A stretch of DNA of 64,000 bases from RPRB01 sp035519675 (GCA_035519675.1 DATIWB010000005.1:8690-72689); one strand, 5' to 3'. Positions 43,298-51,951 are shown, numbered from the stretch's first letter. The notes: generated by a model from the letters alone, not told the origin. Made by a program: numbers and translations.

Positions 43298-44590
43298 ATG
43301 TACGTTCGTCACGCGGTCTCGGTCATCGTCGTCTCCTCTCTCTTCGCTCTGGGTTGCCCCGGGCCCGGCCCTTCGGGCCTTTGCCAGGGGGTCGCAGACC
43401 CCTGCACCGCTTTTCCCGCGGGGACCTCGGAGCAGACGGTCTCCGCGGCCTTCGCGCGGGCCGCTCCGGGCGCCACGCTGGTCTTCGACAGCGGCACCTA
43501 CGCCTTCAGCAACACCCTGAACCTCGCCGCGGTCGCCGGGGTCACGGTGAAGGGCCAGGGCGCGGAGAAGACCATCCTCGACTTCAAGGGCCAGGCCGCC
43601 GGGGCCGACGGGATTCTCGCCGACCGCACCGATGGGGTTGCGTTCCGTGACTTCTGGGTACGCGATCCCATCTCCAGCGGCGTGCGGGTGAACCACGCGA
43701 ACGGCGTGGTGATGCACGGGCTCAAGGTCAGCTGGACCACGCCGGACATCTCGAAGCACGGGGCGTACGGTCTCTACCCGGTGCTCTCGAGGAACGTGGT
43801 GCTGGAGGACAGCGCCGTCTCGGGCGCCTCCGACTCGGGGATCTGCGCCTCCCAGCTCGACCACGCCATCGTCCGCCGCAACGAGCTGACCGGCAACATC
43901 GCCGGGATCATCGTCCGCAACCCCTACCTGCTCGACCTCCTGGAGAACCACGTGCACCAGAACAGCGTGGGGGTCATCGTCGGCACGCTCCCCGGCGACG
44001 AGCAGCTGAACGGCCACGACATCCGGATCTCCGGGAACCAGATCGTCGACAACAACGTTCCGGGGCTCGACCGGCCCGATGCCACCGTGGATCGGGTTCC
44101 ATCAGGTACCGCGCTGGTGATCACCGGGAATCATCGGGTGGAGATCTCGGGGAACACCATCACCAACCACGGCACCAACGGCATCGCGGTGGTGAGCCTC
44201 CTCTTCGCGCAGATCCCGCTCGACCCCGGAGTCGACCCTTTCCCCACCGACGTCTACGTGCACGACAACGCCCTGAGCGGCATCGGCGCCACGCCGGACG
44301 TGAATAAGCTCATGGGCGCGCTCCTCGCGTCCGGGGCCGCGGCCTGGGACACCTGCTGCGGCGGCCACCTTCCGGACATCCTGGTGGACGGAATCGTGAA
44401 CCCACTGCTCCCGCCCGGCCCCAACCCGATGGGCTGGTGCATGAAGCCGGGCACCGCCACCTTTGCCAATCTCCACGCGGACCTGCTGGATCCGGAGATA
44501 GACAACCTGGGCGCCATTGCCGAGACCACCGCCTCCGCCCTGGACTGCGCCTCGCCGGTGCTGACGCCGGTGGTCGTGCCGGGAGCGTGA
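43298..44590 (+). CDS. Parallel beta-helix lipoprotein, TIGR03805-like
   Basis: 430 residues from ATG 43298 after a GGGGGG stretch. Signal peptide with lipobox (SLFALGC). From about residue 60 a run of beta-helix rungs is seen: GVTVKGQGAEKTILDFKG, NHANGVVMHGLKVSW, NRNVVLEDSAVSGASDSGI, NELTGNIAGIIVRN, NHRVEISGNTITNHGTNGI. Together with the next gene, only 1 base away, it forms the known pair of a beta-helix protein and an SO2930-family dihaem cytochrome. It may act on a polysaccharide or be part of an extracytoplasmic electron-transfer module; no catalytic residues can be assigned. Confidence 0.84.
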   Translation: MYVRHAVSVIVVSSLFALGCPGPGPSGLCQGVADPCTAFPAGTSEQTVSAAFARAAPGATLVFDSGTYAFSNTLNLAAVAGVTVKGQGAEKTILDFKGQAAGADGILADRTDGVAFRDFWVRDPISSGVRVNHANGVVMHGLKVSWTTPDISKHGAYGLYPVLSRNVVLEDSAVSGASDSGICASQLDHAIVRRNELTGNIAGIIVRNPYLLDLLENHVHQNSVGVIVGTLPGDEQLNGHDIRISGNQIVDNNVPGLDRPDATVDRVPSGTALVITGNHRVEISGNTITNHGTNGIAVVSLLFAQIPLDPGVDPFPTDVYVHDNALSGIGATPDVNKLMGALLASGAAAWDTCCGGHLPDILVDGIVNPLLPPGPNPMGWCMKPGTATFANLHADLLDPEIDNLGAIAETTASALDCASPVLTPVVVPGA

Positions 44591-44591
44591 G

Positions 44592-45683
44592 GTGGGAACC
44601 CGGCATCGAGCGTGGCTCGGGGCAGCGGCGCTGGTGGCGGCCGCCGTCGCCTCCGGCTGTGGGGGCCCCGATGGCCGCTGCATCCCGCCGTCGGGAAGCT
44701 CGGAACCACCGGGAACTCTCGCGGAGTGGTGCATGGTCTCGCTCGACAACGGCCTGATCCTCCTCGAGGAAGGCGTGGAGTACTTCGAGCTGAACACACC
44801 GCTCTTCTCGGATGGAGCGACCAAGCTCCGGACCTTCTGGATCCCCCCGGGGGGCGCCGCCCGTTATCCCGCGGACGGAGGGGTACTCGAGTTTCCCGAG
44901 GGGACCGTCCTCACCAAGTCGTTCCGTTTTCCGCCCGACCCGCTTCAGAACGGAGGACCGGTCCGCTTCATCGAGACCCGGGTGGAATGGCTCTCGGGGG
45001 GAACGTGGCGCGCCGTCAGCTACCGATGGAACGACGCCCAGACCGAGGCCCGGGTCAGCTATGCGGGCGAGGTCGTGCCCCTCACCTTCGTCGATGGCGA
45101 CGGCGTGCTTCAGTCCGCGCGCTACCTGGTGCCGAGCCAGCAGCAGTGTCGCCAGTGTCACCAGGACGGGGACCGGCTGCAGCCGCTCGGGCCGAAGCCG
45201 CGAAACCTCAACTTGGAGCTCGCTTCATATCGGGGCGGGGGAGGAAATCAGCTTCAGAAATGGGCTGCGAAGGGCGAGCTCGTCGGACTGCCTGCGCTGA
45301 AGGACATTCCCCGGCTGCCGGTGTGGTGGGATGCCCGCACCGGCCCCCTCGACCAGCGTGCCCGTGCCTACCTCGACGTCAACTGCTCGCACTGCCACCG
45401 GCTCGGGGGCGAGGCGGAGAACACCGGTCTGGTGCTCACCCTGGAGCAGGAGGACTCCTACCACCTCGGGATCTGCAAGCAGCCCGGCGGGACGGGGCCC
45501 GGCCCGGGTGGACGGCCATGGGAGATCGAGCCCGGGCACCCGGAGAACTCGGCGGTCATCTACCGGATGTCGTCCACCACGCCCGGAACGGCGATGCCAC
45601 AGATCGGTCGGAGCCTGGTGCACGCCGAGGGGGTCGCGCTCGTCGCCGATTGGATCGCGCAGCTCCCCGGAAGCTGTCCCTGA
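44592..45683 (+). CDS. SO2930-family dihaem c-type cytochrome
   Basis: 363 residues from GTG 44592. Signal peptide with lipobox (VAAAVASGC). Two haem-binding CxxCH sites: CRQCHQDG in the middle and CSHCHRLGG about 75 residues later; GTAMPQIGRSLVHAEGVALVADW at the end holds a Met ligand candidate. YFELNTPLFSDGATKLRTFWIPPG is the conserved N-terminal signature of this family (TIGR03806). Periplasmic or outer-membrane electron carrier; function unproven, paired with the beta-helix gene. Confidence 0.88.
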   Translation: MGTRHRAWLGAAALVAAAVASGCGGPDGRCIPPSGSSEPPGTLAEWCMVSLDNGLILLEEGVEYFELNTPLFSDGATKLRTFWIPPGGAARYPADGGVLEFPEGTVLTKSFRFPPDPLQNGGPVRFIETRVEWLSGGTWRAVSYRWNDAQTEARVSYAGEVVPLTFVDGDGVLQSARYLVPSQQQCRQCHQDGDRLQPLGPKPRNLNLELASYRGGGGNQLQKWAAKGELVGLPALKDIPRLPVWWDARTGPLDQRARAYLDVNCSHCHRLGGEAENTGLVLTLEQEDSYHLGICKQPGGTGPGPGGRPWEIEPGHPENSAVIYRMSSTTPGTAMPQIGRSLVHAEGVALVADWIAQLPGSCP

Positions 45684-45734
45684 GCCTCAGGGAGCGGACA
45701 AGCTTCGGCGGCTTCTCCGGGAAAGGAGATCTTC

Positions 45735-46211
45735 ATGCCTCGACCCATGGTGCTGCTCGCCCTTCTCGTGCTCTGGGCCACGGGTTGTTCATATGCTTTC
45801 GTCCATGGGCCGCCGGCACCAATCGATTCGGCGCCCGCCAGTGCGCAGGAAGATTCCAAAGGACGAGTCACCTGCACGACCTCCAACGATGTTCCGATCC
45901 TGGACACGGTCCTGGGTGTCACGCTCGTAGGCGTCGGAGGTGCGGGGGTCGTGGTCGCAGTGGCGAGCAGCCACTGCAGCGGCCCCTGCGACGCGCCGAA
46001 CGCTTGGGGGGACGTCCTCATCCCCTCGGCGGTCATGGTTGCGGTAGGAGCGGTCGCCCTCGCTTCGGCGATCACTGGGTACGGACGAACCGCCGATTGC
46101 CGCCGGACGGTGGAGACACTTCCCAGCGGTCCCCGCCAGGGCGCCCGGCACCTTCTCGACCTGGACGCCATCGCCGCAGCTCGTGCGCGGGAAGAGCGAG
46201 AACAGTTCTGA
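45735..46211 (+). CDS. Small lipoprotein with two hydrophobic segments, paralogue
   Basis: 158 residues; GGAAAGGAG lies upstream of ATG 45735. Signal peptide and lipobox (LLVLWATGC), then SYAFVHGPP, a Cys-Asp-containing segment (CTTSNDVPILDTVLGV), two hydrophobic stretches and ITGYGRTADCRRTVE. The pattern (GCS-x-x-F-x-x-GP ... CT ... DT ... GY-x-RT-x-x-CR) is the same as in the protein at 29794-30189. Function unknown. Confidence 0.7.
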   Translation: MPRPMVLLALLVLWATGCSYAFVHGPPAPIDSAPASAQEDSKGRVTCTTSNDVPILDTVLGVTLVGVGGAGVVVAVASSHCSGPCDAPNAWGDVLIPSAVMVAVGAVALASAITGYGRTADCRRTVETLPSGPRQGARHLLDLDAIAAARAREEREQF

Positions 46212-46310
46212 ATCACGACGGGGGAGGTGGCAACCCGCGCCACCGCCAGATCCAAGCGGCGAAAGGCGTTGGTTGCCACTTCGCCAAGTGACTCAAGTGA
46301 TTGACGAAAA

Positions 46311-46382
46311 TGACCCTGCCGGGATTCGAACCCGAGTTTGTGCCGTGAGAGGGCACCGTCCTGACCACTAGACGACAGGGCC
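46311..46382 (-). tRNA. tRNA-Glu (CTC)
   Basis: Minus-strand cloverleaf: acceptor GGCCCTG pairs with CAGGGTC (one G-U), D-arm TCGTCTAGTGG, anticodon stem GTGCC/GGCAC around loop CTCTCAC giving anticodon CTC, and T-arm with GGTTCGAATCC. The TCGTCTAG start is typical of bacterial tRNA-Glu. CCA is not encoded. No neighbouring tRNA is seen, and no integrase is present. Confidence 0.95.
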
Positions 46383-46407
46383 GTCCTTTGCCGCGAAGCG
46401 CGCTTCT

Positions 46408-46812
46408 CTACCGAGCCTTCCGCCGCACGTCAACGGAAGCGGGCTGGACGTCCGCGTCCAGCTCCAGCCAGGCATACCCGCACACCGTGCACACGGCCTT
46501 CCGGCCCTCGGGGAAGGTGAGCCCGGTCTTCACCTCCACCGCGTGCCCGTCCGGTGCGGGGCAGCGCGGGCATGGGCTCGAGGGCGGACGCACCGGGTAG
46601 TCCCACTGGTGCGGGGGCAGCCGCAGCACCCGGAACCACTCCACGACGAGTGACTCGCTCCAGCCCACGTCCACCCGCCGGCCGGGCGGCACCAGCCCCC
46701 GTGCGAGCCCCAGCCAGTACACGCGCAGCTCCTCCACGTGGCGCTTCATCCCCCGGGCGGCGAAGGTCGTCCCCAGCATCTCGACCATCGCCATCAGCCG
46801 GGCCCGGTCCAT
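46408..46812 (-). CDS. Unknown protein with a CxxC zinc-ribbon-like motif
   Basis: 134 residues from ATG 46812. Helical N-terminal half, then a possible zinc ribbon: CPRCPAPDG and about 25 residues later CTVCGYAWLELD. Basic tail RRKAR. Nothing else recognised. It is divergent from the molybdopterin oxidoreductase. Confidence 0.6.
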   Translation of the reverse strand: MDRARLMAMVEMLGTTFAARGMKRHVEELRVYWLGLARGLVPPGRRVDVGWSESLVVEWFRVLRLPPHQWDYPVRPPSSPCPRCPAPDGHAVEVKTGLTFPEGRKAVCTVCGYAWLELDADVQPASVDVRRKAR

Positions 46813-46888
46813 GACCGGAACATGCGTTCAGTGGCCTGGAGGCGTCAACGGTCTTGGCAACCCCGCGCCGCTGCTAGGGTCCCCCGCC

Positions 46889-49036
46889 ATGGCCGAGACC
46901 CGGGTTCACCACCGCACCTGCAACCTCTGCGAGGCGATGTGCGGCCTGCGCATCGAGGTGGAGGGCGACGCCATCCGCTCCATCCGCGGCGACCCGGACG
47001 ACCCGTTCAGCAAGGGGTTCCTCTGCCCGAAGGCGACCGCGCTCGAGGACGTGCACCTCGATCCGGACCGCAAGAAGCATCCGCTTCGCCGCACCGGCGA
47101 GGGCTGGACCCCCATCGGATGGGACGAGGCATTCGACGAGGTGGCGAACCGGATCGCCGAGATCCAGGCGCGCCACGGGCCGGACTCGGTGGCCATCTAC
47201 CTCGGCAACCCCAACGTCCACAGCCTCGGGGCACTGACCCACGGACTGCCGTTCATCCGGGCGCTCCGCACCCACAACCGCTACTCGGCGACCTCGGTGG
47301 ACCAGCTGCCGCACCACCTCGCGGCGACGACGATGTTCGGGCACATGCTGCTCCTGCCCGTTCCGGACATCGACCGGACCCAGTTCTTCCTCGCCCTCGG
47401 CGCGAACCCGCTGGCCTCCAACGGCAGCATGATGACCGCGCCGGGGATGCCGCTCCGGCTCAAGGCGCTGAAGGCGCGCGGCGGGCGGCTGGTGGTCGTG
47501 GATCCGCGGCGGACCGAGACCGCGGAGGTCGCCGACAGGCACTTCTTCATCCGCCCCAGCACCGACGCGCTCCTCCTCGCGGCGCTGGTGCACACCATCC
47601 TCGAGGAGAAGCTCGAGCGCCTCGGCCGCCTCGCCGACTTCACCGACGGCCTCGAGCAGGTGCGCGCCGCCGTCGCCCCGTTCGCGCCGGAGCGAATCGC
47701 CGGGCCCACCGGCATCCCCGCCGAGCAGATCCGCACCCTGGCCCGGGACTTCGCCCGCGCCGAGTCGGCCGCCGCCTACGGACGCGTCGGCCTCTCCACC
47801 CAGGCCTACGGCGCGGTCGCCCAGTGGCTCATCCAGGTGCTCAACGCCTTGACAGGAAATCTGGACCGGCCGGGCGGCGTGCTCCTCACCCGGCCGGCGG
47901 TGAACCCGCTCGGCCTCACCCCGCGCGGCGGCTACGCGCGGCACCGCACCCGGGTCCGGAAGCTCCCCTCGTTCGGCGGCGAGTTCCCCGTCGCCGCGCT
48001 GGCCGAGGAGATCCTCACCGAGGGCCCCGGCCGCATCCGCGCGCTGGTGGTGGTGGGCGGCAACCCCGTCCTCTCCACGCCCAACGGCGCCCAGCTGGAG
48101 CGCGCGCTCGGCACGCTCGACCTCCTGGTGGCGGTGGACCCGTACCTGAACGAGACCACCCGCCACGCCCACGTCCTGCTCCCGCCCACCACCGCGCTGG
48201 AGCGCGAGCACTACGACGTCGTCTTCCACCTGCTGGCGGTGCGGAACACCACCAAGTGGTCGCCGCCGCTGTTCCCGCCTGCGCCCGGCGCGAAGCACGA
48301 CTGGGAGATCTTCCAGGCGCTGACCCGCCGGCTCCGGACCCGCGGTCCGAGGCGACTGCTCCGCCCACTGCGCGCAGTCGTGGATCGCCTCGCGACCCCG
48401 CGCCGTCTCATCGACCTCGCGCTGCGCACCGGCCCGTATGGCCTCCGCTCGCCCCACCGGCTCTCGGTGGGCAAGCTCGAGAAGCGCCCGCACGGGGTGG
48501 ACCTCGGTCCGCTCGAGTCCTCGATGCCAGAGCGGCTCATGACCCCGGGCAAGCGCATCCAGCTCGCCCCGGAGCTGCTGGTCCGGGACCTCGCCCGCGT
48601 CGGGTCCGAGCTGCTGGCCTCACCGCCCGCGCGGAACGGCGAGCTGCTCCTCATCGGCCGCCGCGACCTCCGGAGCAACAACTCCTGGATGCACAACAGC
48701 CAGCGGCTGGTGAAGGGTCCCGAGCGCTGCACGCTCCTCATGCACCCCGACGACGCTCGCGCCCGCGGCCTGAGCGCCGGTCAGACCGTCGACGTGCGCT
48801 CGCGGGTGGGCAGCGTCCCGGTGCGGCTCGAGCTCACCGAGGCGGTGATGCCCGGCGTGGTGAGCCTGCCGCATGGCTGGGGACATGGCCGTCCCGGCGT
48901 CCAGCTCCGGGTGGCCACGACGCACCCCGGGGTGAGCCTCAACGACCTCACCGACGACCGGGCGGTGGACACGCTCCTCGGGACGGCGGCCTTCAGCGGC
49001 ACGCCGGTGCACGTCACGGCGACCCGAGCCGGTTGA
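46889..49036 (+). CDS. Molybdopterin-dependent oxidoreductase with [4Fe-4S] cluster
   Basis: 715 residues from ATG 46889. Cys11, Cys14, Cys18 and Cys46 form the N-terminal CxxCxxxC...C iron-sulfur site (TCNLCEAMCGLRIEVEGD ... FLCPK). LALGANPLASNGSM and VVVDPRRTETAEVADRHFFI are typical of the bis-MGD domains; the end (MHPDDARARGLSAGQTVDVRSR) is the Mo-dinucleotide-binding barrel. No twin-arginine signal, so it is cytosolic. It has no obvious electron-transfer partner next to it. Substrate unknown; formate dehydrogenase- or assimilatory-type reductases are the closest relatives by layout. Confidence 0.88.
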   Translation: MAETRVHHRTCNLCEAMCGLRIEVEGDAIRSIRGDPDDPFSKGFLCPKATALEDVHLDPDRKKHPLRRTGEGWTPIGWDEAFDEVANRIAEIQARHGPDSVAIYLGNPNVHSLGALTHGLPFIRALRTHNRYSATSVDQLPHHLAATTMFGHMLLLPVPDIDRTQFFLALGANPLASNGSMMTAPGMPLRLKALKARGGRLVVVDPRRTETAEVADRHFFIRPSTDALLLAALVHTILEEKLERLGRLADFTDGLEQVRAAVAPFAPERIAGPTGIPAEQIRTLARDFARAESAAAYGRVGLSTQAYGAVAQWLIQVLNALTGNLDRPGGVLLTRPAVNPLGLTPRGGYARHRTRVRKLPSFGGEFPVAALAEEILTEGPGRIRALVVVGGNPVLSTPNGAQLERALGTLDLLVAVDPYLNETTRHAHVLLPPTTALEREHYDVVFHLLAVRNTTKWSPPLFPPAPGAKHDWEIFQALTRRLRTRGPRRLLRPLRAVVDRLATPRRLIDLALRTGPYGLRSPHRLSVGKLEKRPHGVDLGPLESSMPERLMTPGKRIQLAPELLVRDLARVGSELLASPPARNGELLLIGRRDLRSNNSWMHNSQRLVKGPERCTLLMHPDDARARGLSAGQTVDVRSRVGSVPVRLELTEAVMPGVVSLPHGWGHGRPGVQLRVATTHPGVSLNDLTDDRAVDTLLGTAAFSGTPVHVTATRAG

Positions 49037-49039
49037 CCC

Positions 49040-49264
49040 TCAGGCGTCGAAGGGGTGCCAGAACGCGTCCGCCGGTGGCGGCGGTGCGTCGGGCAGGAGC
49101 TCCCGCCAGGCCTCGGCCTCTGCGGTGTCCGCAGGCTCACGGGTCTCGATGAGCCGGAGGCTGTGAGGGTCCCGGAACCGGGTCGCGCGCACCGGGTGAG
49201 GGATGCCCTGCCAGTAGTACACGGGCCCGAGATTCTCCATCTCCACCAGGTCTGTGCGCTTCAC
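49040..49264 (-). CDS. Small protein of unknown function
   Basis: 74 residues from GTG 49264, with AAGGGAG about 9 bases upstream (ATG 49239 is an alternative). Begins MKRTDLVEMENLGPVYYWQGIP and ends DAFWHPFDA; a middle acidic stretch EPADTAEAEAWRELLPDAPP. Family unknown. It is convergent with the oxidoreductase, 3 bases from its end. Confidence 0.5.
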   Translation of the reverse strand: MKRTDLVEMENLGPVYYWQGIPHPVRATRFRDPHSLRLIETREPADTAEAEAWRELLPDAPPPPADAFWHPFDA

Positions 49265-49351
49265 GGGGCAGCTCCCTTCGCGGCGGGAGATAGCGGGTGA
49301 ACGTTGACGTGACAATGCCGTGTCGGTCTGACATCCGGACGGTCGGCTGCC

Positions 49352-49666
49352 TCAGGCGTGGCCCGAGACGGGGGCGTAGACCTCCACCGGCTCGATGCCC
49401 AGGCTCCTGCCGGCCAGCTGCACCAGGGCCCGGGCCACGGGCAGTCCCCGGTTCGACGCGTGGCAGGACAGCTCCGGCTCGAGGTCCCGGAGGTCGGCCT
49501 CCAGCTGCAGCGCGAACTCCAGCAGGAGCGCCACCGCCCGGGAGCGTGGGAGCCCGCTCTCCTGGACCCGTGCCCGGAGCCGCTCCTCCAGCTCCGGGCG
49601 GAGCCGGACGGTCACGCTCTTGCCCCTGCCGCGCGGGGCTCGGGGACGGGTGGGGAGCACGGGCAT
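49352..49666 (-). CDS. Ribbon-helix-helix DNA-binding protein
   Basis: 104 residues from ATG 49666, with GAGGAGG upstream. RGKSVTVRLRPELEERLRAR is the beta strand and first helix; ESGLPRSRAVALLLEFALQLE the second helix, an Arc/CopG/MetJ-like fold. The C-terminal 40 residues are of unknown type. Likely a transcription factor; a longer open frame to 49783 is not convincing. Confidence 0.72.
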   Translation of the reverse strand: MPVLPTRPRAPRGRGKSVTVRLRPELEERLRARVQESGLPRSRAVALLLEFALQLEADLRDLEPELSCHASNRGLPVARALVQLAGRSLGIEPVEVYAPVSGHA

Positions 49667-49861
49667 GGTTGCCTCCTCGGACCAGGACGGAGGGGAGGTG
49701 CGCACGGCTCCCGTGGGTGCCAAGCGCGCGCCCGCGGCCGCCCGTACTTCCAGGCACTTCTCCGCAGGGGGGTGAACACCCAACCCAGGAGGTCGCCGGG
49801 CGGAACCGGCGCGTGGAGGTCTGGCGAGTGCGTCGGGCGTGGGGGATGGCAGTCCTGACCC

Positions 49862-50620
49862 TCAGCGCTCCTGGTCGGTGGGACGGAGGAGGATCTCGTT
49901 CACGTTCACGTGCGGTGGCTGGCTCACCGCGTACAGGATGGCCGCGGCGACGTCCTCGCTCTTCAGCTGGCGCATGGAGCGGGCCCAGGTGTCGATCCGG
50001 TCGCGGGTCTCGGCGTCGGGCACGTGCTCGCGCAGCTCGGTGTCCACCGCACCGGGCTCGATGAGAGTGACCCGGATACCGTCCCTGTACACCTCGCGCC
50101 GGAGCGCCTCGGAGAAGGCGCCCACCCCGAACTTGGTCGCGGCGTAGACCGCCGCGTCGGGATTGGCGACCCGTCCGGCGGTGGAGGAGATGTTCACCAC
50201 GTGCCCGTCCTTCTGCCGGCGCATGTGAGGAAGGGCTGCGCGGGTGGTGACCATCAGCCCGAGGAGGTTCAGGTCCAGCATCCGCCGCCAGTCGTCCACC
50301 CCTGCGCGATCGACAGGCGACAGGAGCATCAGCCCGGCATTGTTCACCAGCACGTCGATCCGGCCCCAGCGCTCCACCGTGCGTGCGACGATGGACTCGG
50401 CCGCCTCGACGCGGGCCACGTCGGCCTCGAGGACCAGCGACTCCGAGCGCAGGTCGGCGATGCGGCGGGCCACGCCGTCGAGCCGCTCGCGACGGCGGGC
50501 GGCGATGGCCACCCGGGCTCCGGCGCGGGCGAGGACCAGCGCGGTGGCCTCGCCGATGCCGGAGGAGGCGCCGGTCACCAGGGCGACCTTGTCTTTCAGG
50601 GGAGAGTTCATGGCGGACAC
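49862..50620 (-). CDS. Short-chain dehydrogenase/reductase
   Basis: 252 residues from GTG 50620 (ATG 50611 gives 249). Classical SDR: TGASSGIGEATALVLARAGA, NNAGLML, catalytic Ser in NISSTAGRV and YAATK. The tail region (EPGAVDTELREHV, PPHVNVNEILLRPTDQ) is like YdfG-type NADP-dependent 3-hydroxy acid or serine dehydrogenases. Substrate unknown. Confidence 0.88.
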   Translation of the reverse strand: MSAMNSPLKDKVALVTGASSGIGEATALVLARAGARVAIAARRRERLDGVARRIADLRSESLVLEADVARVEAAESIVARTVERWGRIDVLVNNAGLMLLSPVDRAGVDDWRRMLDLNLLGLMVTTRAALPHMRRQKDGHVVNISSTAGRVANPDAAVYAATKFGVGAFSEALRREVYRDGIRVTLIEPGAVDTELREHVPDAETRDRIDTWARSMRQLKSEDVAAAILYAVSQPPHVNVNEILLRPTDQER

Positions 50621-50734
50621 ACCTAGCAGCTCCTGGCGTGCCGCGGACCCACGCCCTGGGGAACGGGCAACGGTGTGTTGCCCGGCGGAGGCGCTGCCGG
50701 ACGGCTAGGTCAGGGCCACCTGGAGGAGAAACTC

Positions 50735-51238
50735 ATGGACATTGGACTTCTGGTGTTGCGACTGGCGGTGGGTCTGACGATGGCCGCGCATGGCGGTCAG
50801 AAGCTGTTCGGATGGTTCGGCGGGTACGGGCTGGCCGGGACCGGTGGCTTCATGGAGAGTCTCGGCTTCCGCCCCGGCCGGGTGCACGCGGCGCTGGCGG
50901 GAACTGCCGAGACCGTGGGTGGGCTGCTGCTCGCGCTCGGGCTGCTGACGCCGGTGGGCTCGGCGCTGGTGATCGCGGTGATGGTGGTCGCCATCGGGAG
51001 CGTGCACCTGCCGAAGGGCTTCTTCGTGAGCGACGGCGGGTCCGAGTACAACCTGGTCATCATGGCCGCGGTGGCCGCGCTGGCCTTCACCGGTCCGGGC
51101 GCCTACTCGCTCGACGCGGTGGAGGGGCTCGAGCTCGCGGGCTGGCTCCCCGGCGTGGTCGCGGTGGTCGCCGGGCTGGTGTCCGGCGGTGGTGCGCTGG
51201 CGGCACGCCGGCCGGCGCCGGTCGCCCGTCAGAGCTGA
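50735..51238 (+). CDS. DoxX-family membrane protein
   Basis: 167 residues from ATG 50735 after GGAGGAG. Four or five helices, with AAHGGQKLFGWFGGYGLAGTGGFMESLGF, the DoxX family signature, and AETVGGLLLALGLLTPVGSALVIAVMV. DoxX proteins are small inner-membrane proteins connected with redox stress or quinone chemistry. It stands alone. Confidence 0.88.
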   Translation: MDIGLLVLRLAVGLTMAAHGGQKLFGWFGGYGLAGTGGFMESLGFRPGRVHAALAGTAETVGGLLLALGLLTPVGSALVIAVMVVAIGSVHLPKGFFVSDGGSEYNLVIMAAVAALAFTGPGAYSLDAVEGLELAGWLPGVVAVVAGLVSGGGALAARRPAPVARQS

Positions 51239-51489
51239 GCTGGCCGAGGCCGGCGCGTGGCGGAGCGACTCCCGTGGCGCGCCGGTCAGGCGTCGAGCCG
51301 CGGGCCTGCACCGCCTGCGGATGTGGGCCTTTTCGGCTGTGGCGCAGCGCGCAACACGTGCGGGCCCAGTGACCTCCGGCGCCACAAAGGACTGCCCAGG
51401 TCCTTGAAATCGCTGGGCTCCGGATTGGTTTGGCCGATGCAGTTCTCCTGGGAGGTCCGGCGACGTCCGGGCGCGAAGGAGCCACTGCG

Positions 51490-51684
51490 ATGCAGCGCTT
51501 CACCGGGTCTGTCTCTTCCGAGTCCCCTCGACACGGCCGCGAGCCGGTCTCCCGTCTGGTCCGGGCGATCCGGAGCCTCGCGGTGGCCGAGCGACCCGCG
51601 ATGCGCTGGGCAGAGATGACGCCGATCGACTTCGAGGGCGAGGACACGAGCCTCACGCAGGAGCAGCTCGAGGTCCTTCGCTGA
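51490..51684 (+). CDS. Tiny paralogue 1 with C-terminal WAEM-GEDTSLT motif
   Basis: 64 residues from ATG 51490, with AAGGAG at the right distance. The N-terminal ~38 residues are basic (RLVRAIRSLAVAER), then RWAEMTPIDFEGEDTSLT and a short end QEQLEVLR. The final 26 residues share 14 identities with the next small ORF. No family known. The basic helix plus acidic tail could be a regulatory or export peptide. The two copies have diverged at DNA level in wobble positions, which suggests selection on the protein. Confidence 0.6.
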   Translation: MQRFTGSVSSESPRHGREPVSRLVRAIRSLAVAERPAMRWAEMTPIDFEGEDTSLTQEQLEVLR

Positions 51685-51698
51685 CGAGAAGGGCGGGG

Positions 51699-51742
51699 CA
51701 CCGGACAGGGGACCGCGGCGCAACGCGGACCCGTGTCCGGTG
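51699..51742 (+). terminator. Strong hairpin between the two tiny paralogues
   Basis: 19-nt arms 51699-51717 and 51724-51742, two mismatches and a 6-nt loop. It sits 14 bp after the first stop. No T run follows, so it may be a partial terminator or a processing/attenuation stem. It argues for ATG 51763 as start of the second gene because the earlier GTG 51733 lies inside the stem. Confidence 0.5.
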
Positions 51743-51762
51743 TCCTCCGCCTGGGCCATCGC

Positions 51763-51951
51763 ATGACCCAGAGCCTCCACGCCGCCCCATCTTCCTCGTG
51801 GCGCACCCGCGCCCGGGATCTGCTGCTCCGCCTGGTTCTCCCGTGGGCGCACGATGCTGGACGGTTCGTCGTCTGGGCGGAGATGAAGGCCGTCGACTTC
51901 GACGGTGAAGACACGAGCCTCACCGAGGCCGATCTGCAACTCATGAAGTGA
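51763..51951 (+). CDS. Tiny paralogue 2 with C-terminal WAEM-GEDTSLT motif
   Basis: 62 residues from ATG 51763 (GTG 51733 also in frame). Basic helical N-terminus (WRTRARDLLLRLVLPWA), then VWAEMKAVDFDGEDTSLT and EADLQLMK. Same size and layout as the preceding gene. Function unknown. Confidence 0.58.
   Translation: MTQSLHAAPSSSWRTRARDLLLRLVLPWAHDAGRFVVWAEMKAVDFDGEDTSLTEADLQLMK

Noticed and set aside
46227..46279. Inverted repeat GTGGCAACC ... GGTTGCCAC near tRNA-Glu
   Set aside because: Only 9-bp arms with a 35-base loop; no sign of an att site or integrase next to the tRNA.
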